Assembly (NCBI RefSeq): GCF_013362815.1
Contig: NZ_JABFVK010000097.1
Coordinates: forward strand, 1 to 64,000
Direction of reading: 5' to 3'
Length of the DNA: 64,000 bases
Source of the DNA: Hamadaea sp.
Lineage (GTDB): Bacteria > Actinomycetota > Actinomycetes > Mycobacteriales > Micromonosporaceae
This document shows, piece after piece, positions 8,095 through 16,019 of this stretch. The translations under genes and the position numbers were made by a program. The number at the start of each line of letters is the position of its first letter. Position 1 is the first letter of the stretch. The notes under the pieces were generated by a model. That model saw only the letters and a program-made list of their open reading frames with translations, made no database searches and was not told the DNA's origin.

Positions 8095-8997
8095 CTAGCG
8101 CCAAAGCACCAGGTCAGGGTCGCAAGCGACAGCGACAAGCTGGTCCAAGGTCAGCGGAGGCGTAGGCCGGCTGACCGGCCACCGCCCGTCAGCGTCAGCG
8201 GTGTTGTGCGTACGCGCAACAACAGCAGTCTGTCCGGTGTAGACATAGAGGACGTAGCCGATCATCCCGTCCGGGTCGCTGGTCTGATATACCTCGATGA
8301 CCTCGCCGTGCGGACCCGTACGCAGAGTGCACAGCGTCCCGGTCAAACAGCGATCGGGTTCGGGCCGAGCTCGAACGGGGCCGGCTTCGATGACGACGGA
8401 ACCCCGGCCGAGCCGGTCCTGAGTTGCCGCCCCGGCCAGGACCCCGCCACTGGTCATGGCGAAACCCGTCGAAACGCCCGCCGTCAGCGGCGGCGGCCCG
8501 GTCCAGTACGCGTCCCGCAGCTGGGCGAACTTCGTGCCGGGCAGGACGGCGGCCACACCACGGCGTACGGCGCAGGTGAATTTGTCGAGTTGTTCCGGCG
8601 ACACCGAATCGGGGACGTCCGGTTCCTTCGGTTGGTGGCTGGAGCTGGGCAGCCCGGTCGGCTCAACCGACTGAGCCTGGGCGTCCGTGCTCGGCCCGAC
8701 GCCGGGCAGGTTGTCGCCGAACGGGAACTCCGAACCGGCCGGCAGCGGCGTCGGCGCGTTCGTGGGCACGGTGGTGTCGCACGGCCCGGCCGCCGCGCCG
8801 CCGGCGAAGGGTTCCAGGTAGAAGACCGCCCCGAACAGCACGAAACCCGCGCCCATCGCGGCGGTGGCCATGCGCAACATCTCCGCCCGCCGCTTGCGCC
8901 GCCCGGCCGCGATGGCCTGCCGGGCCGTGATGCCCAACGGCGGCTCGGCGCGTCCGATCTGCTCCCGCAACGCGTCGCTGAACCAGTCTTCGCTCAT
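8095..8997 (-). CDS. membrane-anchored partner of SigE-family sigma factor (putative anti-sigma)
   Basis: A 300-residue protein: short N-terminal cytoplasmic part (MSEDWFSDALREQIG, residues 1-40), one transmembrane helix (MATAAMGAGFVLFGAVFYL), then a Pro/Ser-rich linker and an extracytoplasmic domain with cysteines (FTCAVRRG, DRCLTGTLCTL). No zinc-binding anti-sigma motif is seen. Its ATG lies 1 nt after the sigma-factor stop, with AAGGAGG inside the sigma gene, so the pair is translationally coupled. The anti-sigma role is inferred from topology and context only. Confidence 0.7.
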   Translation of the reverse strand: MSEDWFSDALREQIGRAEPPLGITARQAIAAGRRKRRAEMLRMATAAMGAGFVLFGAVFYLEPFAGGAAAGPCDTTVPTNAPTPLPAGSEFPFGDNLPGVGPSTDAQAQSVEPTGLPSSSHQPKEPDVPDSVSPEQLDKFTCAVRRGVAAVLPGTKFAQLRDAYWTGPPPLTAGVSTGFAMTSGGVLAGAATQDRLGRGSVVIEAGPVRARPEPDRCLTGTLCTLRTGPHGEVIEVYQTSDPDGMIGYVLYVYTGQTAVVARTHNTADADGRWPVSRPTPPLTLDQLVAVACDPDLVLWR

Positions 8998-8998
8998 C

Positions 8999-9484
8999 TC
9001 ACGCCTCCTTGACCAGCCGCGACCGCAACAACGCCAGCCCCCGCGACGACTGACTCTTCACCGATCCCTCACTCATCCCGACCAGCTCCGCGACCTCGGC
9101 GATCGGCAGATCCTCCAGATGCCGCAACACGATCACCGCACGCTGCCGCGGCGGGAGCTGCGCGAGCATCGCCAGCACGTCGGTGTCCGTACCGCCCTGG
9201 CCAGGCGCCGGGTGGTCCGGCACGTCGGCCACGACACGTTCGCGTTTGCTCACTCTTCGATTACTCAGGTACGCGTTGAGCAGCGTCCGTCGTGTGTAGG
9301 CGTCGAGAGTGGCCGGCTGAATGCGCCGCCAATGCCGATAGAGCTGCACGAACGTGTGCTGAACCAGGTCCTCGGCAAGATGCCAGTCGCCGCACAAGGC
9401 GTACGCGATACGGCGCAGCTGAGCCGCGCGAGCGGAGAAGTACTCCGCGAACTCGGCGTCCTTGGTCTGCCCGGCTTCGGTCAC
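8999..9484 (-). CDS. SigE-family RNA polymerase sigma factor (ECF)
   Basis: A 161-residue ECF sigma factor: region 2 (ALCGDWHLAEDLVQHTFVQLYRHW read in two parts) and region 4 (LPPRQRAVIVLRHLEDLP, EVAELVGMSEGSVKSQSSRGLALL) are intact. The start is GTG 9484; no other start codon is available before region 2. The promoter-like motif at 9486-9517 ends 1 nt before the GTG, so the mRNA may be leaderless. The downstream membrane protein is its likely regulator. A second sigma/membrane pair of the same architecture lies at 32910-34825. Confidence 0.92.
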   Translation of the reverse strand: MTEAGQTKDAEFAEYFSARAAQLRRIAYALCGDWHLAEDLVQHTFVQLYRHWRRIQPATLDAYTRRTLLNAYLSNRRVSKRERVVADVPDHPAPGQGGTDTDVLAMLAQLPPRQRAVIVLRHLEDLPIAEVAELVGMSEGSVKSQSSRGLALLRSRLVKEA

Positions 9485-9485
9485 A

Positions 9486-9517
9486 CATCATGTACGCACG
9501 AATACCCGTAAAAGTTG
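9486..9517 (-). promoter_or_regulatory. candidate ECF (SigE-type) autoregulatory promoter
   Basis: Read on the minus strand it begins CAACTTTT and ends GTACATGATG, a 32-nt block. The same spacing and words (CAACCTTTT ... TTCATGAGG) occur at 32853-32884 before the second SigE-type gene. CAAC is a plausible ECF -35 and the CGT/CATGA part a -10. Autoregulation is inference. Confidence 0.5.
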
Positions 9518-9613
9518 AGACGCAGTGCGGACAATTTCGGGCCTGTGATCGTGGCACTTTCTCGCGACCTTGACCCCCTGGAAGGTGTCATACCTTCGTT
9601 CTAATGTTGATCT

Positions 9614-11194
9614 GTGAACGGGGCATTGGCGCAGGCAGAGGCGGATGTCGCCGAGCTTGCTGCTGGTCCCCTGTGGACGTTTTCCGACGCCGAGATCACC
9701 GATGAGGTGCGCCGTACGTTTGCGTTGGTGCAGCGGTTGTCGGCCCGGCTGCTCGCGTTGGTGGGGACGGCCGAGGGGCGGGAGGTGCCGTACAACGCTG
9801 GGGCCACTGGGACGGCGAACTGGTTGACGTTTCTGCTGGCGGTCAAGCACACCACCGCCAAGGACATGGCCAAACTGGCGAAGTTGCTGCCGACGGTGCC
9901 GGTGCTGGAGGAAGCTCTCGCCGCTGGGCGGGTGAACGTCGAGCAGGCGCAGGTGATCGCGTCGACGGTGCACGGGCTGCCGAACGCGGTCGGTGAGCAG
10001 GGCAAGGCCAAAGCAGCCGAGGTGCTGACCAAGCTGGCCGTCGAGCAGCGGGAACGGCCCGACGTGCTGGAGCGGCACAAGCGGCAGATCTTGGAGCTGG
10101 TGGCTCCGGAGATCGCCGAGGAACGCCTGCGCAAGGAGTTGGAGCGGGCCGAGCGGTCGGCGCACGACCGGCGTGACTTCACCCTGATCCCGAACGGTGA
10201 AGGCGAGTACCGCATCCGCGGCATCCTGGACGCGGAGATGGCTGCGATCCTCCGCGCCGCGTTGGATCCATTGTCGGCACCGCGCCGGCCCGCACCTATC
10301 GCCACGGCAGACCAAACGCTGAGCGGTGACAACTCAGACTTCCCGGACGGCAGCGGCGGCCAGCCGGACCTCGGCGCAGCATTCGGCGGATCTGGCACGC
10401 GCCCCGGCGGCAGCGGCGATCATCCGGTGTTCGGCGGCGTGGCGACCGCGGCTGGCGGCGCGATCGCGGCTGGCGGCTCAGACGCGGCTGGCGGCGCGCG
10501 TTCGGCAGGTGGCGGCACGGTACCCGGCTTGGCGACGGCGGCCGAGGCGGATCTGGCAGGCGATGCGCATCCGTCGCACGGCGGGAGTGGCCGGACGGGC
10601 CGGGTGTTGCCGGGTGATCCGGATCTGCGGTCGGCCGGTGCCCGCCGGGCGGATGCGCTGATTGAGCTGTGTGAGCGGATCCTGCACGCGGGGGAGCTGC
10701 CGGACAATGGTGGCCAGAAACCGCATCTCACGGTCACTTTGCCGTGGGAGCAGCTGAAGGCCAAGGTCGGCGCCGGGCTGCTGGACACCGGCGACCTGCT
10801 CACCCCGGAAACCGTCCGCCGCCTCGCCTGTGACGCGGTCATCATCCCCGCCGTCTTGGGCGGTGACGGGCAGGTCCTCGACGTCGGCCGCGCCCGCCGC
10901 CTCATCGACGGCCCGCTACGACGTGCGCTTGTGTTGCGAGACCGCGGATGCGCCTTCCCGGGATGTGATCGCCCACCGCAGTGGTGCGACGGCCACCACG
11001 TCCAGGCGTGGGCAGACGGCGGCACTACCTGTTTAGCGAACTCTGTCCTGCTTTGCGGCTTCCACCACCGCGAGATCCACCACGGACACTGGCAAGTACG
11101 CATCAGAACCGACGGCTTCCCCGAATTCCTCCCACCCGCCTTCATCGACCCGTTCAGACGGCCCGTGCAGAACACCCTGCACAGACGCTGCTGA
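9614..11194 (+). CDS. DUF222 / HNH endonuclease family protein
   Basis: A 526-residue protein starting GTG 9614. The N-terminal two-fifths is the helical DUF222 region (13E12-repeat family); the C-terminus is an HNH module, DRGCAFPGCDRPPQWCDGHH then LLCGFHHREIHHGHW, with the zinc cysteines and HH catalytic residues in place. Between them (about residues 238-335) sits a Gly/Ala/Ser-rich stretch built of near-repeats of GGS and AAGG, unlike the rest of the gene. Such proteins are present in many copies in actinobacterial genomes; a DNA-cleavage role is expected but the biological role is unknown. Confidence 0.9.
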   Translation: MNGALAQAEADVAELAAGPLWTFSDAEITDEVRRTFALVQRLSARLLALVGTAEGREVPYNAGATGTANWLTFLLAVKHTTAKDMAKLAKLLPTVPVLEEALAAGRVNVEQAQVIASTVHGLPNAVGEQGKAKAAEVLTKLAVEQRERPDVLERHKRQILELVAPEIAEERLRKELERAERSAHDRRDFTLIPNGEGEYRIRGILDAEMAAILRAALDPLSAPRRPAPIATADQTLSGDNSDFPDGSGGQPDLGAAFGGSGTRPGGSGDHPVFGGVATAAGGAIAAGGSDAAGGARSAGGGTVPGLATAAEADLAGDAHPSHGGSGRTGRVLPGDPDLRSAGARRADALIELCERILHAGELPDNGGQKPHLTVTLPWEQLKAKVGAGLLDTGDLLTPETVRRLACDAVIIPAVLGGDGQVLDVGRARRLIDGPLRRALVLRDRGCAFPGCDRPPQWCDGHHVQAWADGGTTCLANSVLLCGFHHREIHHGHWQVRIRTDGFPEFLPPAFIDPFRRPVQNTLHRRC

Positions 11195-11256
11195 TGCAGT
11201 CGGACAAGCAAGCGTTCGGGCACAGTGGTTCCAGTCGGGCGGACACGGCTGGCGTG

Positions 11257-11421
11257 TCAGGGACGCAAACCGGTGATCGTCTCCGGGGTGAGACGCCGGC
11301 CGAACGCGGCGAGCGCGCCGAGCATCTTGGTGTCGCTCCGGAGACGTTGCCCGGCGGCCACAACGGCAACCTGACCTACCCGCGAGCCTTCGCCGGACGG
11401 GTGGCGGAGCTGCTGAAGTGA
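11257..11421 (+). pseudogene. C-terminal remnant of an alpha/beta hydrolase
   Basis: The frame ending at TGA 11419-11421 reads ERGERAEHLGVAPETLPGGHNG then LTYPRAFAGRVAELLK, which looks like the last strand, catalytic histidine (GGHNG) and terminal helix of an alpha/beta hydrolase. Nothing of the nucleophile region precedes it; the HNH gene ends immediately upstream. I therefore read it as a gene fragment left after a deletion or insertion, not a small gene, although an ATG at 11194 keeps the frame open. Confidence 0.5.
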
Positions 11422-11437
11422 CCGCCAGCGGCGCGAC

Positions 11438-12025
11438 TCAGGTGAGCTGGCCGATCGCGTCGATGAGCAGCCAGACGCCGAAGATCACGAACAGCACGGC
11501 CGCGCCGTATTTGATCGCCTTCTCCGGCAGCGCCTTGCCGAGCCAGCGTCCGACCAGGATCGCGAGGGCGTCGGCCGCCACCATGCCGACGGTCGAGCCG
11601 ATCCAGGTGCCGAACCACCCGTGCTGAGTTGCGAGGGTGATCGTGGCCAGCATCGTCTTGTCGCCGAGCTCGGCGAGGAAGAATGCGCCGCCGACGGCCC
11701 ACAGCGCGGATCGGCCGGCACGACCGGCTTTGGCCTTCTCGTCGTCGGTGAGGCTGTCACCGCGCAGCGTCCACGCGCCGAACCCGAGGAATGCGATGCC
11801 GGCTGCCAAGCCGATCCACCCGGTCGGCAAGGCCGCCCCGAGTCCGTAGCCGATCGCGACCGAGACCAGGTGCACTACCGCGGTGGCGATGCTGATGCCT
11901 GCCAACACCGTCGTTGCGCGATATCTCGTTGCGAACGTCATCGCCATGAGCTGTGACTTGTCGCCGAGTTCGGCGACGAAGACCACGCCGAAACTGATCG
12001 CGAGCGCGACCAGGAAACCTTCCAC
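11438..12025 (-). CDS. TMEM165/GDT1 family cation (Mn2+) exporter
   Basis: A 195-residue membrane protein with two homologous halves, each opening with the family signature: VAELGDKSQ (TM1) and LAELGDKTM (TM4). Six transmembrane helices with a short charged central loop (DSLTDDEKAKAGRAGRS). The family moves Mn2+/Ca2+ against H+ and bacterial members export Mn2+. The start is GTG 12025 with GGGAGGA six nt upstream, and that Shine-Dalgarno lies inside a hairpin downstream of a yybP-ykoY riboswitch, which fits Mn2+-induced expression. Confidence 0.92.
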   Translation of the reverse strand: MEGFLVALAISFGVVFVAELGDKSQLMAMTFATRYRATTVLAGISIATAVVHLVSVAIGYGLGAALPTGWIGLAAGIAFLGFGAWTLRGDSLTDDEKAKAGRAGRSALWAVGGAFFLAELGDKTMLATITLATQHGWFGTWIGSTVGMVAADALAILVGRWLGKALPEKAIKYGAAVLFVIFGVWLLIDAIGQLT

Positions 12026-12031
12026 TGTGCG

Positions 12032-12057
12032 TCCTCCCGGGGTGTACGCCGGGAGGA
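12032..12057 (-). promoter_or_regulatory. Shine-Dalgarno-sequestering hairpin
   Basis: On the minus strand TCCTCCCGG (12057-12049) pairs perfectly with CCGGGAGGA (12040-12032) around an 8-nt loop; the second arm contains the GGGAGGA ribosome site of the GTG at 12025. This is the likely expression platform of the riboswitch, off when the hairpin forms. Confidence 0.7.
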
Positions 12058-12084
12058 GAACGCGTGCGACGACCTCGACCCGGC

Positions 12085-12215
12085 ATGGCTGCCTGAGCCG
12101 AAGGTCTCGCCCACCCGTCCTCGGTCACGCCGAGTGCGGGCCGGAGGACCGGGTCCCGGGGGACCAGTGTGTCGACCACTCCGTGGGGGGCTACTCCCCT
12201 TCGCTGCGGATGAGG
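12085..12215 (-). ncRNA. yybP-ykoY family manganese riboswitch
   Basis: On the minus strand the leader of the GDT1-type gene carries the family's conserved blocks in order: AGGGGAGTAGC (12200-12190), GTCGACACACTGG about 22 nt later, a variable GC-rich arm, and GGGCGAGACCTTCGG near 12113-12099. These are the conserved sequence blocks of the Mn2+-sensing yybP-ykoY aptamer, and regulation of TMEM165/GDT1-type exporters is its known role. Ends are approximate because I did not fold P1. Confidence 0.85.
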
Positions 12216-12323
12216 CTACCGGGCCGTCGGTTACGGGCGGGCGACGACGTGATCAAGGCCACGGGCAACGTTTCGGGGTCCCGATTCCGTCTCCTTCACG
12301 ACGGGCTAGCGGGGGAGGGCCGG

Positions 12324-13457
12324 ATGGCTGAGTCGAGGCGCGTACGCAAGACGAAGGTCAAGTCGCCGGTGTGGGCGCGGTTGGTCGTGACCCTGGGCCT
12401 GCTGGTGGGCCTGGCCGGATTCGGCGGCATGGCCATGGTCGGCAAGTACTTCGGGGACTTGACGGGAGGCATCGAGACCGGGACGACCAGCGAATCGGGC
12501 GCGCCGGTCGAGAAGGTTTCCGCGGGCAAGGCGTTGAAGGGCCCGATCACGCTGTTGCTGCTCGGTATCGACCACCGCGAGGGCTGGGCGGCCAACGACG
12601 CGCGGGCGGACACGATCATCATCCTGCACATCTCCGCCGACCACGATCAGGCGTATCTGATCTCGTTGCCCCGAGACCTCGCCGTGCCCATTCCCGCCTG
12701 GTCGAAGTCCGGGTTCAAGGGAAGCATCATGAAGATCAACGCGGCCTATGAGAAGGGAGCGCAGCGGGGCGTCGGCTGGCAGGGCGGAGCCGGGCTGACG
12801 GAGAAGACGATCAAACAACTCGCCGGGATCACGTTCAACGGCGTCGTCGTCATCGACTTCAGCGGCTTCAAGAACGTCATCACCGCGATGGGCGGCGTAC
12901 ACATGTGCGTCGAGAAGAACACCTGGTCCAGCCACTACATCAAGAACTCCAAGGGCCAGCCCGAGTACTACAGCTACAAGGGTGAGAAGCCCCTGCCGAA
13001 CAGCTGGATCCATCAGAAGGGCTGCCGGGACATGGCCGCCTGGGAGGCGCTCGACTATTCGCGCCAGCGCTACGGGCTGCCCAACAGCGACTACGACCGG
13101 CAGAAGCACCAGCAGCAGCTGCTGAAGTCGATGGCGAAGAAGGCGACCAGCGCGGGCGTACTGACCAATCCCGGGAAGCTGTCGGAGATCTTCAAGGCGG
13201 CGGGGAGCTCCTTGAAGATGGACACCAAGGGCGTACCCCGGGACGACTTCGTCTTCTCGCTGAAGTCGCTGGCCGCCGCCGACCTGATCACGCTCAAGAC
13301 CAACGGCGGCCACTTCGCTGAATGCGCCTACGACATCGGCAGCAGTTGCGAGGGAATCACCCAGGGCACGAAGGACATGCTCGCCGCCGTCAAGACCGAC
13401 ACCTTGGGTGACTTCATCACCGACAACCCCGAGTACCTGAGCATTCCGGCCGCTTAG
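12324..13457 (+). CDS. LytR-CpsA-Psr (LCP) family glycopolymer transferase
   Basis: A 377-residue protein: short basic cytoplasmic N-terminus (MAESRRVRKTKVKSPV), one TM helix (LVVTLGLLVGLAGFGG), then the LCP domain with LLLLGIDHRE, NDARADTIIILHI (the conserved Arg/Asp), SLPRDLAVPIP, IKQLAGITFNGVVVIDFSGF and the DYSRQRYGLPNSDYDRQKHQQQLL block. The known role is transfer of undecaprenyl-linked glycopolymers to peptidoglycan, outside the membrane. I take ATG 12324, preceded by GGGGGAGGG; upstream in-frame starts would run through the riboswitch region on the other strand. Confidence 0.92.
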   Translation: MAESRRVRKTKVKSPVWARLVVTLGLLVGLAGFGGMAMVGKYFGDLTGGIETGTTSESGAPVEKVSAGKALKGPITLLLLGIDHREGWAANDARADTIIILHISADHDQAYLISLPRDLAVPIPAWSKSGFKGSIMKINAAYEKGAQRGVGWQGGAGLTEKTIKQLAGITFNGVVVIDFSGFKNVITAMGGVHMCVEKNTWSSHYIKNSKGQPEYYSYKGEKPLPNSWIHQKGCRDMAAWEALDYSRQRYGLPNSDYDRQKHQQQLLKSMAKKATSAGVLTNPGKLSEIFKAAGSSLKMDTKGVPRDDFVFSLKSLAAADLITLKTNGGHFAECAYDIGSSCEGITQGTKDMLAAVKTDTLGDFITDNPEYLSIPAA

Positions 13458-13469
13458 CACCCCGGCGGC

Positions 13470-13958
13470 CTAGAACAGGGGAATCCCGGCGATCTTGCAC
13501 AACTCCTGCATGGCCTTGTACGCCTTGCTGAAGTCCGCGCCCGATCGTGCGCTCAGAACGCTCTTCAACGCGTCCGAGCAACTGGTGAGCTGCTCGACCT
13601 TGCCGGTGTCGGTGCCGCCGCTCGCGGCGTTCTCGGCCCGGGCCTTGGCCGCGTCCGCCTGGGCCGCCGCGACCTGCGCCTGGAGCTCCTGCACTTTGCG
13701 CTGGCCGTCGGCCACCTGCGCGGCGAGCTGGTCCTCTCGCTCGCGGTGGGCCTTGTCGGCCGAGAGGAAGTAGCCCGTCACGGCGGTCAGCGCAATCAGG
13801 AGGACCACGACGAGCCCGGTCAGGATCTTGACCGTCGGCCGCCGCGGCGGGCGGTCGTAAGGCACGGCCGTCACGGGATAGTCCTGGACCGTGGTCGGAA
13901 CGGCGGCGCGGCCGTGCACGGGCACGGTCGGTTCGTCGGGGGCGGTCGGCATCGCCAT
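13470..13958 (-). CDS. single-pass membrane protein with coiled coil
   Basis: A 162-residue protein: Pro-rich cytoplasmic N-terminus (residues 1-42), TM helix VKILTGLVVVLLIALTAVTG, then a heptad-rich Ala/Gln/Glu coiled coil (REREDQLAAQVADGQ to about residue 110) and a C-terminal segment with two cysteines (QLTSCSDALK, MQELCKIAG) that may form a disulfide outside the cell. It is convergent with the LCP gene (12-nt gap). I do not recognise the family. Confidence 0.6.
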   Translation of the reverse strand: MAMPTAPDEPTVPVHGRAAVPTTVQDYPVTAVPYDRPPRRPTVKILTGLVVVLLIALTAVTGYFLSADKAHREREDQLAAQVADGQRKVQELQAQVAAAQADAAKARAENAASGGTDTGKVEQLTSCSDALKSVLSARSGADFSKAYKAMQELCKIAGIPLF

Positions 13959-14050
13959 CTCCCAGGGGATCTCGCCGGATCTGGCCGGAGTGGATCAAGT
14001 GTCTTCGCACCTAGTGTGGCCCCCGAGGGCAAACCCCGCTCGGCAATGTC

Positions 14051-14103
14051 GTCAGGCTGTCAGGAAAAGTCAGGCGATCGGGATAGTCAGGCCGTCCGGA
14101 AAA
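14051..14103. promoter_or_regulatory. direct repeats upstream of the rtcB-prfH operon
   Basis: GTCAGGCTGTCAGGAAAA (14051-14068) and GTCAGGCCGTCCGGAAAA (14086-14103) agree at 16 of 18 positions and begin 35 bp apart; a further GTCAGG lies between them. They sit ~100 nt before the operon start and may be regulator sites. No regulator gene is adjacent. Confidence 0.4.
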
Positions 14104-14206
14104 TCGGTTGGCCAGATCCCCGGCTTCGGCGATCCTCGTGGCATGACGTACTGACGCGCACCTCCGGTTCCGAGTCCGTTCTTCCTCCCGAAGCGAGCGT
14201 CTTCTT

Positions 14207-15394
14207 TTGTCTCAGCCCTTCGCGGCCGTCACCGAATCCGGTACGGCCACTGTCACCGTGTTCGCCGCGCCCACCAGCTGGATCGAGTCCGACGCCGTCG
14301 CGCAGTGCCATCAGGTCGCGGCGTTGCCGGGCATGATCCACGTCGCCGGGATGCCCGACCTCCACCCCGGCAAGGGCGCCCCGATCGGCGCGGCCATGTC
14401 GTCGTCCGTGCTCTATCCGCTACTCGTCGGCTCCGACATCGGTTGCGGGATCGCCGTCTTCCCGATCCGGCTCAAGCGCGTCGTGCCCGAGAAGCTCGCG
14501 GCCCGGTTCCCCGACCTCGACGTGCCGCTGCATCCGGCGGTGGACGCCGACGACCCCGCCTGGTCGGTGCTCGACGGCGAGATCATGGCGAACATCCCGG
14601 CCGGTCACCTCGACAGCCTGGCCACCGTCGGCCGAGGCAACCACTTCGTCGAACTCGCCCGGGTCGGCCCGATCCTGGCGGCCGCCCACGCCGAGCGCAT
14701 TGAGCTCGCCGAAGGCGACCTCGTCCTCATCGTCCACAGTGGCTCCCGGGGATTCGGCGAGCGGATTCTTCGTGAGCACACCGAGGTCCACGGCGCGGGT
14801 CCGGCCGCCGATCCAACGGCGTACCTGGCCGCCCATGATGACGCCGTCCGGTGGGGTTCGCTCAACCGGCGGCTGATGGCAGCCCGGGTCGCGTACGCGT
14901 TGGGAGCCGAACCGGCCGACCCGATCGTCGACGAATGCCACAACCTCGTCGAAGTACGCGACGGCGGTTACCTGCACCGCAAGGGAGCCGCCCGCGGCGA
15001 CGGTCGCGACGTGCTGATCGCCGGCACCCGCGGTACGCCGTCCTACCTGGTGGCGGCGCATGCCGGGGCGGAGGCGAACTACTCCGTGGCGCACGGGGCC
15101 GGACGTAAGATGTCGCGCGCCGACGCGCTGCGGCGCGGTCGCGCCAAGCACACCGTCGAGGAGTTGCGGCGTACGCCGGTCGGCTCGGTGGTGGTCTGCG
15201 GCGACCGGCAGCTGCTGTTCGAGGAGGCGCCGACGGCGTACAAGCGGATCGAGCAGGTGATCGGCGACCTCGTCGGGCATGACCTCGCGACGCCGATCGC
15301 CACGACGATTCCCCTCGTCACCTACAAGACCGCCGAGGCGGGCGCCGCTGACGGGGATGCCCGACGCGACCGGCGGAAGCGGGGCCGGCGGTGA
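14207..15394 (+). CDS. RtcB-family RNA ligase, PrfH-associated type
   Basis: A 395-residue RtcB: LPGMIHVAGMPDLHPGKG, PLLVGSDIGCG with the metal-binding Cys80, GRGNHFVEL, VHSGSRGFGE and AHGAGRKMSR with the guanylylated histidine at residue 296. It joins 3'-phosphate (or 2',3'-cyclic) and 5'-OH RNA ends using GTP and Mn2+. It is somewhat shorter than housekeeping RtcB and, like the RtcB copies paired with PrfH, is followed by a GTGA-overlapping release-factor-like gene. TTG 14207 is the only start that keeps the N-terminal strand; its ribosome site is weak. The C-terminal tail is basic (DARRDRRKRGRR). Confidence 0.9.
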   Translation: MSQPFAAVTESGTATVTVFAAPTSWIESDAVAQCHQVAALPGMIHVAGMPDLHPGKGAPIGAAMSSSVLYPLLVGSDIGCGIAVFPIRLKRVVPEKLAARFPDLDVPLHPAVDADDPAWSVLDGEIMANIPAGHLDSLATVGRGNHFVELARVGPILAAAHAERIELAEGDLVLIVHSGSRGFGERILREHTEVHGAGPAADPTAYLAAHDDAVRWGSLNRRLMAARVAYALGAEPADPIVDECHNLVEVRDGGYLHRKGAARGDGRDVLIAGTRGTPSYLVAAHAGAEANYSVAHGAGRKMSRADALRRGRAKHTVEELRRTPVGSVVVCGDRQLLFEEAPTAYKRIEQVIGDLVGHDLATPIATTIPLVTYKTAEAGAADGDARRDRRKRGRR

Positions 15395-16005
15395 GCGTAC
15401 ACCTGCTGTTGTCGGCTGGACGTGGCCCGCAGGAATGTGCGTGGGCTGTAGCGATGCTGGCCCGCCGGCTCGAAGCCGACGCCGGGCGACGCGGGGTGAC
15501 CGCTCGCCGGATCGAGACCGTGCGCGGCGAGCGGCCGGGCACGCTGCTGTCGGTGCTGGTCGCGCTCGACGGCGAGGACACCGGAGCCGTGGCGGCGTTC
15601 GCAGCGAGCTGGACGGGAACGCTGTGCTGGCAAGCGCCGAGTCCTTATCGGACGGTGGGCCGGAAGAACTGGTACGTCACCGCCCAGCCGTGCCAGGTCG
15701 ACGCCGAGCGGATCGGATTCGACGAGTCCGAGGTGGACGTCGTCGCGTGCCGCACCGGCGGACCGGGCGGCCAGCACCGCAACAAGGCCAGCACGGCGGT
15801 ACGGGCGACGCACCGGCCGACCGGCACGGTCGTCGTGGTGGACACCGAACGGCACTTCGCACTGAACCGCCGCATCGCGATGCAGCTGCTTCGCAGCCGG
15901 ATCGCCGAGCGGGACGAGGCGGCCGGGCGTGAGCTCGTCGCCGGTCGATGGCGAATCCACGACGAGCTGATCCGGGGCAATCCGACGCGGGTCGAGCGCC
16001 CCTGA
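15391..16005 (+). CDS. prfH: peptide chain release factor H-like protein
   Basis: A 204-residue protein with the class I release-factor catalytic loop TGGPGGQHRNKAST (GGQ at residues 126-128) but without the codon-recognition domain, which is the PrfH layout. The N-terminal VHLLLSAGRGPQECAWAV opening is also typical. PrfH releases peptides from ribosomes whose 16S rRNA decoding centre has been cut, after which the partner RtcB can reseal the rRNA. GTG 15391 overlaps the rtcB stop (GTGA), so the two proteins are coupled. A hairpin follows 15 nt after the stop. Confidence 0.9.
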   Translation: MSVHLLLSAGRGPQECAWAVAMLARRLEADAGRRGVTARRIETVRGERPGTLLSVLVALDGEDTGAVAAFAASWTGTLCWQAPSPYRTVGRKNWYVTAQPCQVDAERIGFDESEVDVVACRTGGPGGQHRNKASTAVRATHRPTGTVVVVDTERHFALNRRIAMQLLRSRIAERDEAAGRELVAGRWRIHDELIRGNPTRVERP

Positions 16006-16019
16006 AGCTATCCACAGTG

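Noticed and set aside
9614-11194. DUF222/HNH gene as part of a restriction or defence system
   Set aside because: No methyltransferase, helicase or toxin partner is adjacent; such genes are common single units in actinomycetes.
11194-11421. A stand-alone 75-residue gene after the HNH gene
   Set aside because: Only its C-terminal part looks like protein, and that part resembles the end of a hydrolase; no ribosome site at ATG 11194.
14207-16005. rtcB as part of a tRNA-splicing or Hen1/Pnkp cassette
   Set aside because: No Hen1, Pnkp, archease or rtcA gene is adjacent; the partner is a release factor.
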